Source: Plumapathes pennacea (taxonomy: Eukaryota > Cnidaria > Anthozoa > Antipatharia > Myriopathidae). Taken from it: DNA of 64,000 bases. The position numbers were made by a program, and so were the translations under genes. The stretch spans positions 11,356,183 through 11,420,182 of the forward strand of contig OZ038468.1 of assembly GCA_964036295.1 (NCBI GenBank), read 5' to 3'. Positions 34,060-45,870 of this stretch are shown in pieces (positions within the stretch are counted from its first letter, which is position 1; every line of letters begins with the position of its first letter). The notes beneath the pieces were generated by a model. That model worked only from the letters and a program-made list of their open reading frames with translations, was not told the DNA's origin and did no database searches.

Positions 34060-37000
34060 CTGTAAGAAAGAGAAAAATTCAAATCCCAATTAACCATGTG
34101 ACACGAAGTTTTCGCGGATTGCCAATAGGCAGTTTGACGTATACTGCAGCCTGCAAACCGCAAAAAGTCACATGGCCAGATATACACGTCCCGCTTCCTG
34201 GAGGAAGCCGAAATCCTGAAATAACTGGTCGGAGCTTAATGCTACGGTATTTGACTTACCCGAGGAATGTTTTCTGTGTTAAAAACATAACAGAAATACG
34301 GCAGACTTGACTTGACGTGTGACTTCTTGCGGTTTGAGGTTTAAGGTTTGCGGGTTGCGGGTTACAGAATAAGGCAATCTTGAACTCTCTAATTTTTTGC
34401 GTTTTACGGGAACTAATTTTCGCGGATCTCGGGCAAGTTCCTGTTGTAGAAGGTCGTAATATTGTTTGGAGTCAATTTAACCGAAATTCAGTAATCTAAA
34501 TAGATAGAGTAGGTTTCTTTTTCGCAGGATTATTTTTATGGGACCGAATTTTCGTGGATCGTTGGAAATTCCGTTAAATTTGCGAAAAGTTCATGCCACG
34601 CGGTAGTTGTATTCTTTAGAGAAATATTACCTTACTAACTGATTATTTGAATATATGTACCAATTGCGTTCCTGCTTTAACGAACAGGAATACACTGTTT
34701 TAGCGCCAAGAAATCACATAATAAACCGAACTTCCAATTTGGCGTCGAGAGCCCTCATTTAAAATATAGCAAAGGATTTGCAGGTACACCCATAGTGCAA
34801 CTCGAACAACGAACATCAAGAAGTGGTCGCAGCCGCTCTTATGGCCGAGGTTTCACAAACCGACAGTAATTTAACTGAGGAAACAATAGGAACTTTGGTG
34901 AGCAGAGGCGGATACAGAGTTTTCAAAAAAGCGGTATTAGCAAGGATTCGATTTTAACGGCCAGCCTCAAACGATTTTCAGGTCAGTCCTGCCAGTACGG
35001 CCGCTAGAAGTAAAAACTCGTACCCCCAAGCAACTAAGAAGTCCAAGAAACCGGATTGCCAGTTCTTTAGACACCAACACCGGCCATTGGTGCAACTCAT
35101 CCTGTATCCGCCACTAGTTAGGTAGTCGCTTACAAAAGGTTTCATTGGTAGAATTTTGACTGAGGAGCCAATTGGGCCGGTTTGGGGGTTGGGCCGTTCC
35201 TTCGTTTTACAAAGAGGTTTACTGAGTAACCATCGAGACTTTGATTGGGTGGTCCTACTCAGGAAACTAAGTAGCCAGTTTGGAGTGGTTTAGATGGTCG
35301 CTTACGAGAGGTTTATACAAGTAATTTGATTGAGGAATCAATTGGGAAATTGGTCAGGCGATCCCTGAAGGTGCTCACACTGTGCCCAATGATTGTGGTC
35401 TGTACGCAAATGTATGTCATGCTTATTGTTGGTTGTGATACTTTTAGAACTTGGTAACGTGGCAGCTTACCGGCAGGCGGCGAACCACCGTCGCATGCGC
35501 TACACTGGTGAACCACTGGAGCTTTCCCGTTATTGCAAGTCCCGGGGGGACAACGAAAAGCTTGATTTCCACCCTCTGGACAGTAGTGATCTTCTGGACA
35601 TGGTGCTGGATGAGAATCAGAAGTACGGTCTCAAAGACAGACAAATTCACAACCAGAAACAGCAAATCACCGTTTAAAAGGTAAAATCAAGAATAACAAG
35701 ACCCATATCTATGTGCGCCCCGTAGTTTCGTTACTCGAGGCGGCCATGTTGTATTACAAAGAAAAATGCACATTAGCTAACTTTGAAGATGTCAAAGAAG
35801 CATTTACAAATATTGACTCAAATCTAATGTTTTGACATAATAGAGACAAATCAGCAAGAAGCGATGATTCCCGCCCCCCCCCCCCCCCCCCCCCCCATCC
35901 CGTAATGTGCTAACGTTTATCCATCATGGCCGCGCCAGTGAGCTTCGCTCTCCAAACCCTGTCACTCCAAATATCGAAATGCAGATTCTCCTAACCATGT
36001 CAGTATAAAACGGATGTGTGATGTAGAGTAATAGTAGATAGTCTATTAAACAGCTTTCATCTGGGCTATCGAATGCCAAGTTCTCTATACTGTGTCTAAA
36101 CAGCTTTCATCTGAGCAGGCTATCGAAAGCCAAGTTATCTATACTGTATGATATATCTCTGGTGACAAGCTGAAGGAGAAAATCGAAGTTGAGCACTTCA
36201 AAAGTAATGTGGCCTCACCTGTTTGAAGAAACATTGCCGTCTTGCTTAATCCATTAAATGTGCCTGCTGCACACGTGTAAGTCCCTTCATCGGCCTGGGA
36301 CACATTCTTTATCTCAAGCTTTGTGTCCAATATATGGTCATGAACAGAAAAGTGGTTGATGGTGAAACGATGGTTTTCGCTAATAAGCCCTCCTGACGAA
36401 TTAAGAAATGCTATGATATTTGCGTTGATGGCTTTGCACGTGATGTTGATGCTTCCTCCGAGGTACGCTACATTTCCTTCTCCGTCCAACTCGAAAGAGC
36501 TGATAACTGGCCCGTTACCTTTCTTGACTAACGAAAAAATATTGATAATAGTTAGATATCTTAATTTCATAATACTCATATTAGTTTTATCAGCTTGTTT
36601 TCCATTTTCTATCTCCTTTGTCTAATCTTATGGGGTGGCCAAACGATAAAAATTGGCTTGAGTTCTTTCAAAATTTGAGCTCCATCAAACTTGAGACAAC
36701 TCGAGCCAATTCGCAAAGTTGGCTGGAGTTGGCAGTATCGTTTGGCCAGGGCTTTAGAGTTTGATCACTGGCTGATAAAATGGCTGAAATGTTTTTCAAA
36801 AAACAGTTTAAAGAAACAATAGAAAAACTTCCCCTTCCCCTCTCATCCCATTCTTTGCCTTTACTAACCCAACACATTGACCATAACTGTCTCCGACGCA
36901 GTCCCATTATCATTGGTTGCAGAGCAGGTAAAGTTCCCCTTATCGTCAAGCTCCGCACTGGATATGGTGAGACTCTCATTGCATGAACCTCTGGCGTATC

Positions 37001-39900
37001 TCTTTTCTTGTGTTTCAGTAAATGCAGCTCCATTGAATAGCCACTTAATATGGGCAGGAGGGTTGGCCTTGACAGTACACTTGATGACAATATAATCGTC
37101 AACGAATTTTTCCTTCGACCGCCCGTTTATGGTCACGGTTGGGGGACCTGGAAACAAATACTTCAGTACTGATGAGAGGAATATCTTATATCTCTATCTC
37201 CGTCTGTCTGTCCGTCTTCCCATTTAGTGTCTCTGTATCTGCTTGTCTCCCGTGTCTACCCACCCATCCGTGTCTGCATCTATGTCTGCCTCTAAGAAAG
37301 ATATACTTATGGATTAAACGGTTTATATTTTACGACTTTTCATGTTACCTGTACGATTTGACATAACGTGTACACGGCCGTCCTTGGTGCATCCTGACTT
37401 GTAATTATAAAGTGAACGTCTTTTCATCAAGATACCAGCTCCTTTGCCTGAAATTCAAACAAAAACACGATATATTGGGCACATATCACCAGCGACACCA
37501 CAGAAATACGTTCTTGACGTCACTTCCGCTGATCAGCGCTTGTCGCCATAGCTATCTATCTTCTCATAATTCAAGGTAAAATTTTACACCGTGTGCAAGC
37601 CTTGTTTTTCCTGTGCACAACCAAAGCAGACCGGAGACCCAAGCCACGTTCCCATCCTACATTTCGCGCGTTAGGAACGGAACGCCTCCTGTCACGCAAG
37701 GCTAGACAATCGGTCGACCGTGTCAGTTTTATTAACGGATAACCGGCTTTTTATGCTCCAATGGCCACTTGTCACAAATGCCGAGTGAGTTGCGAATTCG
37801 GCTAAAAATGGGATGGTCAGATAAACAGATCATGTTGTCATTGTATTTGTAAAACCCGGGCACGGTTTGGTGCCCTTCAACTTTGCCGCACTTCCACTCC
37901 CGTGATCGAGTGGTCAACTTCAAGTTTCTTCATCAGTCTCTCACCAGATATATGCTATACAGTATGGAGAGTTTGATACTTGATAGCTTGCTCAGATGAA
38001 AGCTAAATGAACCAGAGAATTTGTTGCATTTTGAGCTCAAAAGTGAAAGGTCATTCACACAGCACATTTTCGCAAAGTCAGATTTAATAAGATATTTCCT
38101 TATAATCACTTACCCAATCGACATGGTAGTGCTCTATTGCAAACTCAGCCAACTTTGACTTTCATTTTTGTTGGTTATCGCTTTCGAGAACTGTCCGAAC
38201 TATAACAGGGGCAGATCTAGGTTTTTGAAAGAGGGGGTGGCTGGGGGGCGAATATTGGTGTTCAAGCGCCAGAGACGCGAGCCACTAGGGGGGTCCGGGG
38301 CATGCCCTCCCCTCCCCCCCTCCCCCCGAGAAATTATAAAATTTAGAGTCTCTGAAATGGCATTTCCTGCGTATTGCGACCACTTTGAAGCACAGTTAAG
38401 AGATAATTTTCAAACGTGATATACTCCATTTTATCCTTGGTATAATTTATATTGCAGTAATCCAACTGTTCTATGGGGAGCACGGAGGCGGAGAGGTCGT
38501 TTTAATGTGTTCGTAGGGTTCATACTTTACTCCGCAGCACAATGACCACCGGGCGACTGTCAAATTTGGCTGTCATGGCCATGCATGCACACACAATTTC
38601 TATCAACAGAAGGCAGGTTTCCAAGACATTTATGGCATTGCACCCCAGAAGGGTGATGTCACCTTCACTTTTGGCCGATTAACGTATCTTAGGCAGTCTT
38701 GTTTTAGACCATATTAAATCGTTAAGAGATATTCAAAAGTTTTCTGATACATTTTCTGACACATTTTCTGATACATAACATTGTTTAATCTATAAAACGG
38801 GTTTATTCTGCCTAAATCCCGTTTTCCCTCGCGATTATATAATCTACTCTTACAACATACCTATACACCTGAACTGACCGACTTACGTAAAAGAAAATCA
38901 AATATTGTATTTTTATCACTGGATTTAGAAAACGAAATTACACATATCGAGACACATGTCCAGATTGATTATTTTTCTATTTTATTTCAAAATACCCAAA
39001 ATACATTTTTTTTTGCCACTTCAGGGGGGGGGGGTGGCTAGCCACCCAATCCACCCCCCCCCCCCCCCTAAATTCGCCCCTGTATAAGTCGTCAACTTCC
39101 GATTTTTTTTTTTTAACGCGTTTTCCAGTGAAACAAAGAAAATTAGGCGACAAGAAAAGATTTTCTATAGCGAAAAAGGGGGCATAAGTCCCGGTTCCAA
39201 TAGCTCAACTATTTCCGCAAAATATGTGTTCCACACAGCATCCTGTGCTGGCAGGCGCTTTGTTTTTCCTTCAATGCTGGCTGAGAAAAATAGCACTCAT
39301 TTCGGGCCGTTGGCAAAAAAAAGTCTTGCACTGCCTGTTAAAATAGACAGATTTTTCGCCTACTGCTTTGTGCGGCCGAAAAATATGTATTTTAAAGCCT
39401 GGAAGTAGTACTTTATATTTCCGGCTGAAAATTACAGGTGATTTTGATCAGTTGCTGGGAGATTTTTCTGGGACTGCTATGCTGGGAAATGGACATTCGG
39501 AAATTGCCTTGGCAAACTCGTAATTGAAAGAATTACTTTCAATTTCGAACTTTACAGATTGGTCACACAATCACAACAACACCACGAAACTTATGGTCAG
39601 ACTTCACAGCATACTTTTAGCTTGGTCAGTATTAACTGAATTAAACGTCTGCTCACCTTGGAGTTGTTTGCATTTTAGGGCAACGACCATCTGATCGCAG
39701 GGCTTCCTTCGTTTTCGACAAGGCCGGCATGACCCCGCTACAGAGCACTGCTCTTCGATCATCGACACATATCCGCCGTTGGTGCAAGGACATCTCAGCT
39801 TCTTAGCTTGACAGTCAGATGAGAAATGCGCATAGCACGTGGAAATTGCAACTGCAAAAACGAACAAAACTACGGACCAGGTTTTCATAGTGTATGGCAT
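33887..39900 (-). CDS. Type I receptor: Cys-rich, two Ig domains, Cys-rich cassette, one TM helix
   Basis: Six exons, all phase 1: 39657-39900, 37349-37447, 36869-37147, 36219-36527, 35471-35629 and 33887-34059. They total 1263 bp (420 aa). Order: signal peptide MKTWSVVLFVFAVAISTCYA, a Cys-rich segment, Ig-A (YIVIKCTVKA ... KGNFTCSATN), Ig-B (SINITCKAIN ... DEGTYTCAAG), a CPEDHYCPEGG-type module, TM helix (VTILSVVCVLLFLILVIMIA) and a 25-aa tail with no known signalling motif. I do not recognise an orthologue. The Cys-rich/Ig layout suggests ligand binding or adhesion at the cell surface. It lies upstream of the basigin-like pair and downstream of an RTK on the same strand. Confidence 0.8.
35471..35629 (-). 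CDS. Receptor exon 5: Cys-rich GCC2/GCC3 (Eph-receptor-like) cassette
   Basis: Acceptor after a T-rich tract (TGTCTGTCTTTGAG), donor GTAAGC at 35470-35465, 159 bp, phase 1-1. It encodes HPAPCPEDHYCPEGG, FRCPPGTCNNGK and VHQCSACDGG: the CPxxxYCPxG pattern of ephrin-receptor-like Cys-rich modules. Its symmetric phase means it can be included or skipped with no frame change. The TCATCCAG inside is a second possible acceptor in the same phase. Confidence 0.72.
35874..35896. repeat. Poly-C tract
   Basis: About 23 consecutive C in the intron between receptor exons 4 and 5. Confidence 0.9.
35955..36185. repeat. Dispersed repeat, family C (copy 2)
   Basis: CACTCCAAATATCGAAATGC, two copies of AACAGCTTTCATCTGGGC/GAGC, and CTGAAGGAGAAAATCGAAG. 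It matches 20105-20308. Confidence 0.5.
36219..36527 (-). CDS. Receptor exon 4: Ig-B
   Basis: Acceptor TTCGTTAG, donor GTGAGG at 36218-36213, 309 bp, phase 1-1. Complete Ig domain: GGSINITCKAIN ... LEIKNVSQADEGTYTC. Sequons NIT, NSS and NVS. Confidence 0.87.
36869..37147 (-). CDS. Receptor exon 3: Ig-A
   Basis: Acceptor GTTTCCAG, donor GTTAGT at 36868-36863, 279 bp, phase 1-1. Complete I-set-like Ig: PPTVTINGRSK, VIKCTVKANPPAHIKWLFNG, LTISSAELDDKGNFTCSATN. Confidence 0.88.
37349..37447 (-). CDS. Receptor exon 2: short basic linker with one Cys
   Basis: Acceptor AATTTCAG, donor GTAACA at 37348-37343, 99 bp, phase 1-1. It encodes KGAGILMKRRSLYNYKSGC and TKDGRVHVMSNRT. Called on phase and splice sites; no domain recognised. 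Confidence 0.65.
37930..38055. repeat. Dispersed repeat, family C (fragment)
   Basis: GCTTGCTCAGATGAAAGCTA followed by TTTTGAGCTCAAAAGTGAAA. It lies in the intron between receptor exons 1 and 2. Confidence 0.4.
38206..39080. mobile_element. Non-autonomous hAT-like element
   Basis: Left CAGGGGCAGATCTAGG and right complement CAGGGGCGAATTTAGG. G/C-rich runs follow each end (GGGGGTGGCT at both). CAGGGGCG-type ends are typical of hAT elements. No transposase remains. A clear 8-bp target duplication was not found. Lies in receptor intron 1. Confidence 0.6.
39657..39900 (-). CDS. Receptor exon 1: signal peptide and Cys-rich region
   Basis: Two in-frame ATGs, at 39900 and 39888; the second starts MKTWSVVLFVFAVAIST, a good signal peptide, and the first adds MPYT. 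The mature part has eight cysteines (DC, RCPC, QC, SC-x2-C, PC, KC) in about 50 residues with a basic RKRRK. Donor GTGAGC at 39656-39651, phase 1. No known fold recognised for the Cys-rich part. Confidence 0.83.
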
Positions 39901-39942
39901 CGCTTAGCCAACTAGACTAACACCAGAATTGATGTGTTCGCC

Positions 39943-39949
39943 TTATATA
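39943..39949 (-). promoter_or_regulatory. TATA box of the receptor gene
   Basis: CTATATAAGG on the minus strand, about 43-49 bp upstream of the first ATG. This would put the transcription start near 39915-39920, giving a very short 5' leader. Confidence 0.6.
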
Positions 39950-41769
39950 GGTAAGTATCTATTGAATTCCACTTCCGGTGTTAACGAGGACAATACGTCA
40001 GTCATTAAAAATACTGGTGGTGGGTAGAATGGAATGACGAGGCTTTTATTTCTGAGAAGCAAAGGAAAGAGAATTGCACGATATTATCATATACTGACGT
40101 GTACACAAGTCTACACAACCATCCAATACTTTGCCTTTTATGTCAGATTGCTGAGGTTCTCAGTTTGCGAAGGAAAAGTTCGTAAATTTTGTTCGTAGCT
40201 GTCGAGGCTGTTTCATGCGAAAATCTTTTAGGCACGTTGGAAGAGCATGATAACAGCGAATACATAATGACTTTGCAAAAAAAATAAAAAAGGAACCAGT
40301 GTCTAAGTTAGCTTGACTAACAACGTGTTTATTTCTTATTGTATGCAGTCGGAATTTTTCCAAGTAAAAACAATCCTTGGACAGGAGTAAAAAATAACTC
40401 TTCCAGGTGGAGTTATTTGTGCGAGAGTTGTTCTGCCACCGTTCTTTTAGTTAAATCAACACGGTAAAATTCTCAGTGCGTCACTGACAAATAAAAGTAT
40501 TGCAACAACTTGATGTAAATAGAACAAGATGGTGAGCATATTATGCTCTTGGGAAGTTGTGCTCTCACAATATTTTTAAATAGAAAAATATTTTTAAAAG
40601 CATTGTTTTATGTGACTACCCAAGAGAAGAAGTGGCCGTCACGCGGCCTTGCTTTGAAGCGTGATGATGCAGGAACAAGAAAGTGAAGACAGGAGGTGCG
40701 CTGAAACGATGCTATGTGCAAATTGACACGAAATGTCACATCGAGAAGAGCATACTTAAAGTCGCCACAATCGGAAGAAGGCAATGTCATCCGGGACTTG
40801 ACCTTCCACGCGCGGAGCGTGTGCCCCATGCGTCCAGTTCCTCATCGCCAGAAATTTCAGACATCCGGTTGCGCCATCTCGGAAGAGGCATCAGGTTTCA
40901 CGCTGACAGCCGCTCAAGAAATAACAAAGAAATGTATGGGATCTGATAATAAATTGCGCTTTTCGCTTAACTGAAGCACGTTCGTAAAAATGTCTGGGCA
41001 GCATTCGGAAGAGGGAAGCTTCCTAAACACAACAGTACAAAAAATATTTATCTCCGGTAAAATTCGATTTGTACTTTTTTGAATTTAAAATTTCGGCCGA
41101 AGTAAGAAGGGATTGATAGCAGAATACGCTCAAAACCGGCTACTGTCACTTTTTAAGCTGCATTTAATACAAGAACCTTGGGTAAAACGCAAAATGTCTA
41201 CCCCGTACCTGATTGTCGAAGGATTGAACATCTCCTGTGAAGCCTCAGTCAGTCCCCTGGAGCAAATTTGATGTGTACTTTTTGTGTTTGAATTTGCAGT
41301 TCACAGCCAGTCATGGCGAATACCTCCCGTGAAATACGCTGACTTCGGATGTTGATATTTTGGGCTGGGAAGCTCCAAATCGCATGAAAATTGCACCAAA
41401 CGAAAGCTAATTTCAACTAGGTCGTTCAGCGGCACGTCTCCTAAACGTAGCAGTCTCTTTTTGAACCGGAGAAACCCATCCCTCCCCCACCCCACTGAGG
41501 CAAAGTACGTAACAATGTTGAATGTGTGAATGGCGCATGCTCATACCGCATGCCGCTGGGAAAGACCGGAAGCAATCGTGGACGCAAAATGTCCGGAATT
41601 TCTGGCGATGTGGTAAAGCTTGCGGAAGTACTCCGATCTCATTGAGGGGTATCGGGCCACAGGCAAACTATAGGTCGCATTTTTAACATGAGTGATTTGA
41701 TCATGTTAAGTATACGACCAGAGGTCGCATTCTTAAAGTGATTGAATTGATCAGTTCCAGTATACGACC

Positions 41770-42140
41770 TCAACTATAATTTTCAGGGGGGTGAAATAGG
41801 ATTTTGATCATTTTAGGAACACGACCGGTCGTTTTCTTAAAATGATCAAGTTTTTCAATTTATGTTTGGACCGGTCGTATTCTTAACATGAAAAACGTGC
41901 TCATTTCAGGAACACGACCGGTCGTGATGTGCCGCCCCAAAGGGTATTGTTTTCAAGCATTTTAGTCTGAAATAGGGTATCAATTTATTCTTATGGTCTG
42001 AAATAGAGTAGTGGGTTCTGCTTATTTTGGTATTTTTCATAATTCTTAGGAAACAGGTATGAAAAGATGAAAATTTTCAGAATACGGGTTTGAAATAGTG
42101 AAACAGGATGAGGTTTCTTCAACACTGGGCGGCATACTCC
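41770..42140. repeat. Dispersed repeat, 'ACCCTATTTCAGACC' family (copy 4, inverted)
   Basis: Same family on the opposite strand: TGTGCCGCCCCAAAGGGTAT, TTTTAGTCTGAAATAGGGTA, GTCTGAAATAGAGT, ending GGGCGGCATACTCCCACG. Confidence 0.65.
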
Positions 42141-43669
42141 CACGTGGCACGTGAAGTTGAGTGGGAGAGGGGAGTGAGGCGGAGACTGGAAACGTACCCA
42201 CCAGACGATTACCCATTATAGAAACTTTTCCATGGAATTGCGTAAGTGTATTTAAACCCTTAGTCACTGCGAACACTTTTTCCTTGTTCGAATTAGTTTC
42301 AAGAGTATTCTCCTTAGCAACATCGTAAACAGCATCCGCCCAAAGTACAAGGAGCATTCAGTTGTGTGGTAATACTTTGAAGTTATTGTTTTGGCAGATC
42401 ATTAGTTGGAAGGGCCGTGAAACTGGGCTTAAACAAAACAACAAAGGGAACTAAAACGGCCAAGTGACATCAATACAAAAGAGTGATTAGTCATGGACTT
42501 GGTTTCAGGCACTCTCAGTGCGTTTTAACTCGCCCGGTGAGTAGCCGGTTCGAACCACTGACGTTTCCCAAAACAAATCAATAGCTAAGAGCTGACTCAC
42601 AAGCCATGACGCAAGCATAATCAAAATAACGCACTCAAACACAGTACTTTGCTCATTATCAGTACGCAATGTGCAAGCAAAGCACAGATTCATTCCAAGA
42701 TGGCCCACCGAAAAATAAAATTACTAATTCTTGATTATTGAGTGATAGTATTTCTGATAAATGTAGCAACGCGTAATAGGCAGAAATAAATATTTTGCCA
42801 GCACGGACATGATGGGTACATTCGAGAGATACGAATAGTTGTCCGTTAGAAATTTGATTCATTCTAGGTTTAGCACTCGCCTCATTCGGCTAAAGTTTTT
42901 ACCGTAAATTTGATATATTTGGTTCATCCATCTTTAATTTCACAGACCTGAGCCCCCAGAGTTGGCGGCACCGCAGCTGGGGGTATCCGTTCCATTTATC
43001 CACAAAGTGGTTTGGGTTTTCGTATCCAGCATTGTCGTGCTTAGTCTTTGTTATTGTCACATACTGACTCGTTTGCAACTAATCATCGGAAAAATATGAT
43101 AAAGTGCATTGAGAAAGAAAAAGTTTAAGTTCAGAGGAATGTAACTGTAGGCGCTGACAAGCCCAAGGCAGTTTTGCAATAAACCAAGTTAGAGGTTCTC
43201 GCTGACCTACAAGCCCCTGTATCTATGCAGTTATGTGTGTCTTAAAGCTAGTCATAATTTTCTGTTTTGTGCTTGCGTCATCTAATAGGTTCACACCTAT
43301 TTGTTTCTTGCACTTGCGTCATACACGAAGTCATGTGTACGTGCAGCCGTCATGAATCTTACTTTGGTTGTGCGTAATAGCTTTTTATGGGCGGTTTGAA
43401 AGCAATTTAAGTTGTTTTTTGATTCCGTGCCTGTTTTCCAGTGCAATACTACTTACACGGATTATATAATTTCCGAGTTGCTGCGTTTTGAATGGACTCT
43501 TTTAGTTACATTATTTAATTTGTGATTTCCCTGATTTGTGAAAGTGTCTGTTTACTTCGGTGTGAACAAAAGGAAAACTCTATGCGATTTCTTGATTCGT
43601 GTTTTCAAAAACAATAAACAACCTTAAAAGAAGTAGCACAGAAAGTAGCCGGCGCCATATGCCCCGGCG

Positions 43670-43764
43670 CGAATATGCCAGTGAGTTGCTACCAAAACTC
43701 CAAAGAAGCCGTCGTTATTCTCTGGAAGCTTAGTTATTATTACCTTAACAGTCTAGTGCGACCT
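43670..43764. repeat. MITE-like repeat, family B copy 3
   Basis: GTGAGTTGCTACCAAAACTC, AAGAAGCCGTCGTTATT and AGTGCGACC match copies 1 and 2. Confidence 0.5.
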
Positions 43765-44989
43765 GTTTCTGATGCAATCTACCTTCTTTTGAAATTGAAA
43801 AATAACATCTGACGTCCGCCACAAACTTTTTCACTTTCTGTAAATTTTTTTTGCCGATACTTCCGGACGTATAACTCCCAACAAGCCAGTTCAACAGAGG
43901 AAGGACAAACTGATAAGACAAACCAAGAAACGATGCAGTTAGAGACGTATCCGTCTCACTGTAAAACGTTTATGATTTAGTTTTAATTAACAAACGTGTT
44001 TGGTTTTCAATCTGACACGCCCGTTCTCAGAACTGCGGGTGCTGCGTGACAAGGCAGTGAAGGGAAAGTCATTTGATGCTTTGTACAGTGGAACCTCCTT
44101 GAACAACCACCTCCCGTAAGCGACCACCTCTCTTAAGCGACCACTTGCCAAATGACCGATTGGTCACTAAGTCATTTCTATTAGTAAGACCTCTCGTAAT
44201 CGACCGCGACCACCATTGAGGCTGACCGTTTGAGTTTTTCTATTGTTTTTTTACCTCCGGTAAACGATCACTTTATGCTTTCAAAGGGTACATTTTTGAG
44301 CAAGGACTAACTTCCTTGCAGAAACCGGGCCGGGCAAAACAACGCAAGTTATGCTGATACAGTTTATTTATTCAAACGCACTAATCATAAACCATATCAC
44401 TCCAAACGCACCAGAGACACGATTTTAGACGACCGGAAACGTCTGTCCGGATTCATCACGTGACGTATTGTGGCCAATTGAACGCGGCCATATTACATGC
44501 GCATGACGTCATGATGCTCAGTACATCCTTTGCCGACCGAAGAAGAATGGGTTTAAACGAAACCTTCGGCCGGATGTTGTTCGGCACATGCGCCGGAAAA
44601 GGCGGTTTATTTTTAACTTTGATTTTAGAAACGTGAGTTGTCGGCTATGAACGTGCTCACAGTCATGAGTGCGTTAAGTGTTTATCTCCTCTGCGGAAGT
44701 CGCTAGAGCAAAACGTGATTGATATAAACATGCACTGAACTAAACATCGCCCGATTTTCCTGAAGAACTCCGCGGAAATCGTTACAATATGCTGGTACCG
44801 CAGTTATCCGGTTAGCTTTTGTTTATTTGTTTCATCAGTTGGTACTCAGACTTGTCATGATCATGTAAATTAACTCCACTCTGTAATATTGTTGTACCGT
44901 TCGTCTTTTTTATATGGTTTTGCTACTCACGTTGCGCGTGTGCTCGATCTGTTAAATGCACGTCCTGTTTGAGCGAAACTCCGACCTTG

Positions 44990-45870
44990 TTTATAACGAA
45001 GAGTTCTCGCTCGCTGTCAAGGCTGGAACTTCACTTCCATATCATTCAGTACCATTGTTCCTAACAGTTTATTGGGGGATTTGCCTGAGTCTACAGCACC
45101 AACTACTTCCTGAATGTCTACACATGCCACAAACTCATCGAAACTTGACTCTTCCTCCAGTGTGTAGACTGTGCGTTTCGGCCCTGAACGGCATGCAATG
45201 GCAAAATGGTTTTGCTTTCCACAGGTGGTACACGTTTTGCCTCAAACTGGGCACTTGAGCTTGTTTGGGATGTGGGTTTTAGCACAAAATCTGCATTGGA
45301 TCGATCTGTCACACATCTGCTTCTCTGGTTGGGTCTTTGCCTTGTCTTTAGTCAGATACTTCTGTTAAATCATGTTCAATTATTAGTTGTTATCTTAACA
45401 TTATCGCATGTAAATTAGCTTTCTATTTTGTCTTTATGTTTGCTTGTTTTGTTCAGCTCCTTAAAATAATAATTTTTGTATTAAATTTACGTAAACTCCC
45501 CAGATGAGCTGCATTCTGCAGCTCTTGGAGTTAATGTAAAGTTCCAAATATTGTTTAAATAATAAAAAAAAAAAAAAAAAAGATACTTCTGTGCTTCTTT
45601 TCCCAATGAGTGGACTTCTTCTTGGTTGCCAGTGTCTTTCAGCTGGTGGGTTGTGGTCTCATATGATCTGCAGATGTCTATACAGTCTTTCAAGGTAAGT
45701 TTTGTCGCTTGTAAGAGCTTCTTTCTTGCGTGTCGGGGTATCTCTCACTCCAATCACAATTCGGTCCCCAATCAGTGAGCTTTCCAAGGTACCAAAGTTA
45801 CACGTCTTGGCCAGAGCCCGAAGAGCAGTGACGCATGCGTCCACCTGTCTATAGAACGAAGACCTATAAA
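44990..45870 (-). pseudogene. LTR-retrotransposon gag remnant
   Basis: Minus strand, from high to low coordinate: TCNFGTLESSLIGDRIV, then CIDICRSYETTTHQLK, then after an inserted block a zinc knuckle CTTCGKQNHFAIAC (C-x2-C-x4-H-x4-C). A stop lies just before the knuckle and more follow. The layout is that of a Gypsy-type gag of cnidarian genomes. It is interrupted at 45366-45580 by a retroposed insertion. No LTRs, protease or polymerase were seen around it. Confidence 0.7.
45366..45580 (+). mobile_element. Retroposed insertion with poly-A tail and 12-bp target duplication
   Basis: AGATACTTCTGT occurs at 45354-45365 and again at 45581-45592. Between them about 215 bp ends in an A-rich tail (AATAA then about 18 A). 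A target duplication directly after poly-A is the signature of LINE-driven retroposition. The source RNA is not recognised; no tRNA-like boxes were seen. Confidence 0.8.

Larger units (their letters stand above)
39951..44980. other. Intergenic stretch, no convincing gene
   Basis: Several short open frames (for example minus 42046-42357, plus 40683-40974) show no recognisable domain. Repeats: the CCCTATTTCAGACC family (41770-42140), a family B MITE (43670-43764), and at 44090-44230 a segment starting CAGTGGAACCTCC with recurring AAGCGACCACCTC units, like a pogo-type MITE. At 41670-41930 the motif ACGACCGGTCGT recurs. Confidence 0.45.

Noticed and set aside
35393..35677. Plus-strand small secreted peptide
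   Set aside because: The minus strand encodes a Cys-rich module with proper splice sites in phase with the receptor; the plus frame is probably antisense coincidence.
42046..42357. Minus-strand 103-aa open frame
   Set aside because: Half of it is made of the CCCTATTTCAGACC repeat; no splice or domain support.
44956..45258. Plus-strand 100-aa open frame
   Set aside because: Antisense to the gag remnant with its zinc knuckle.
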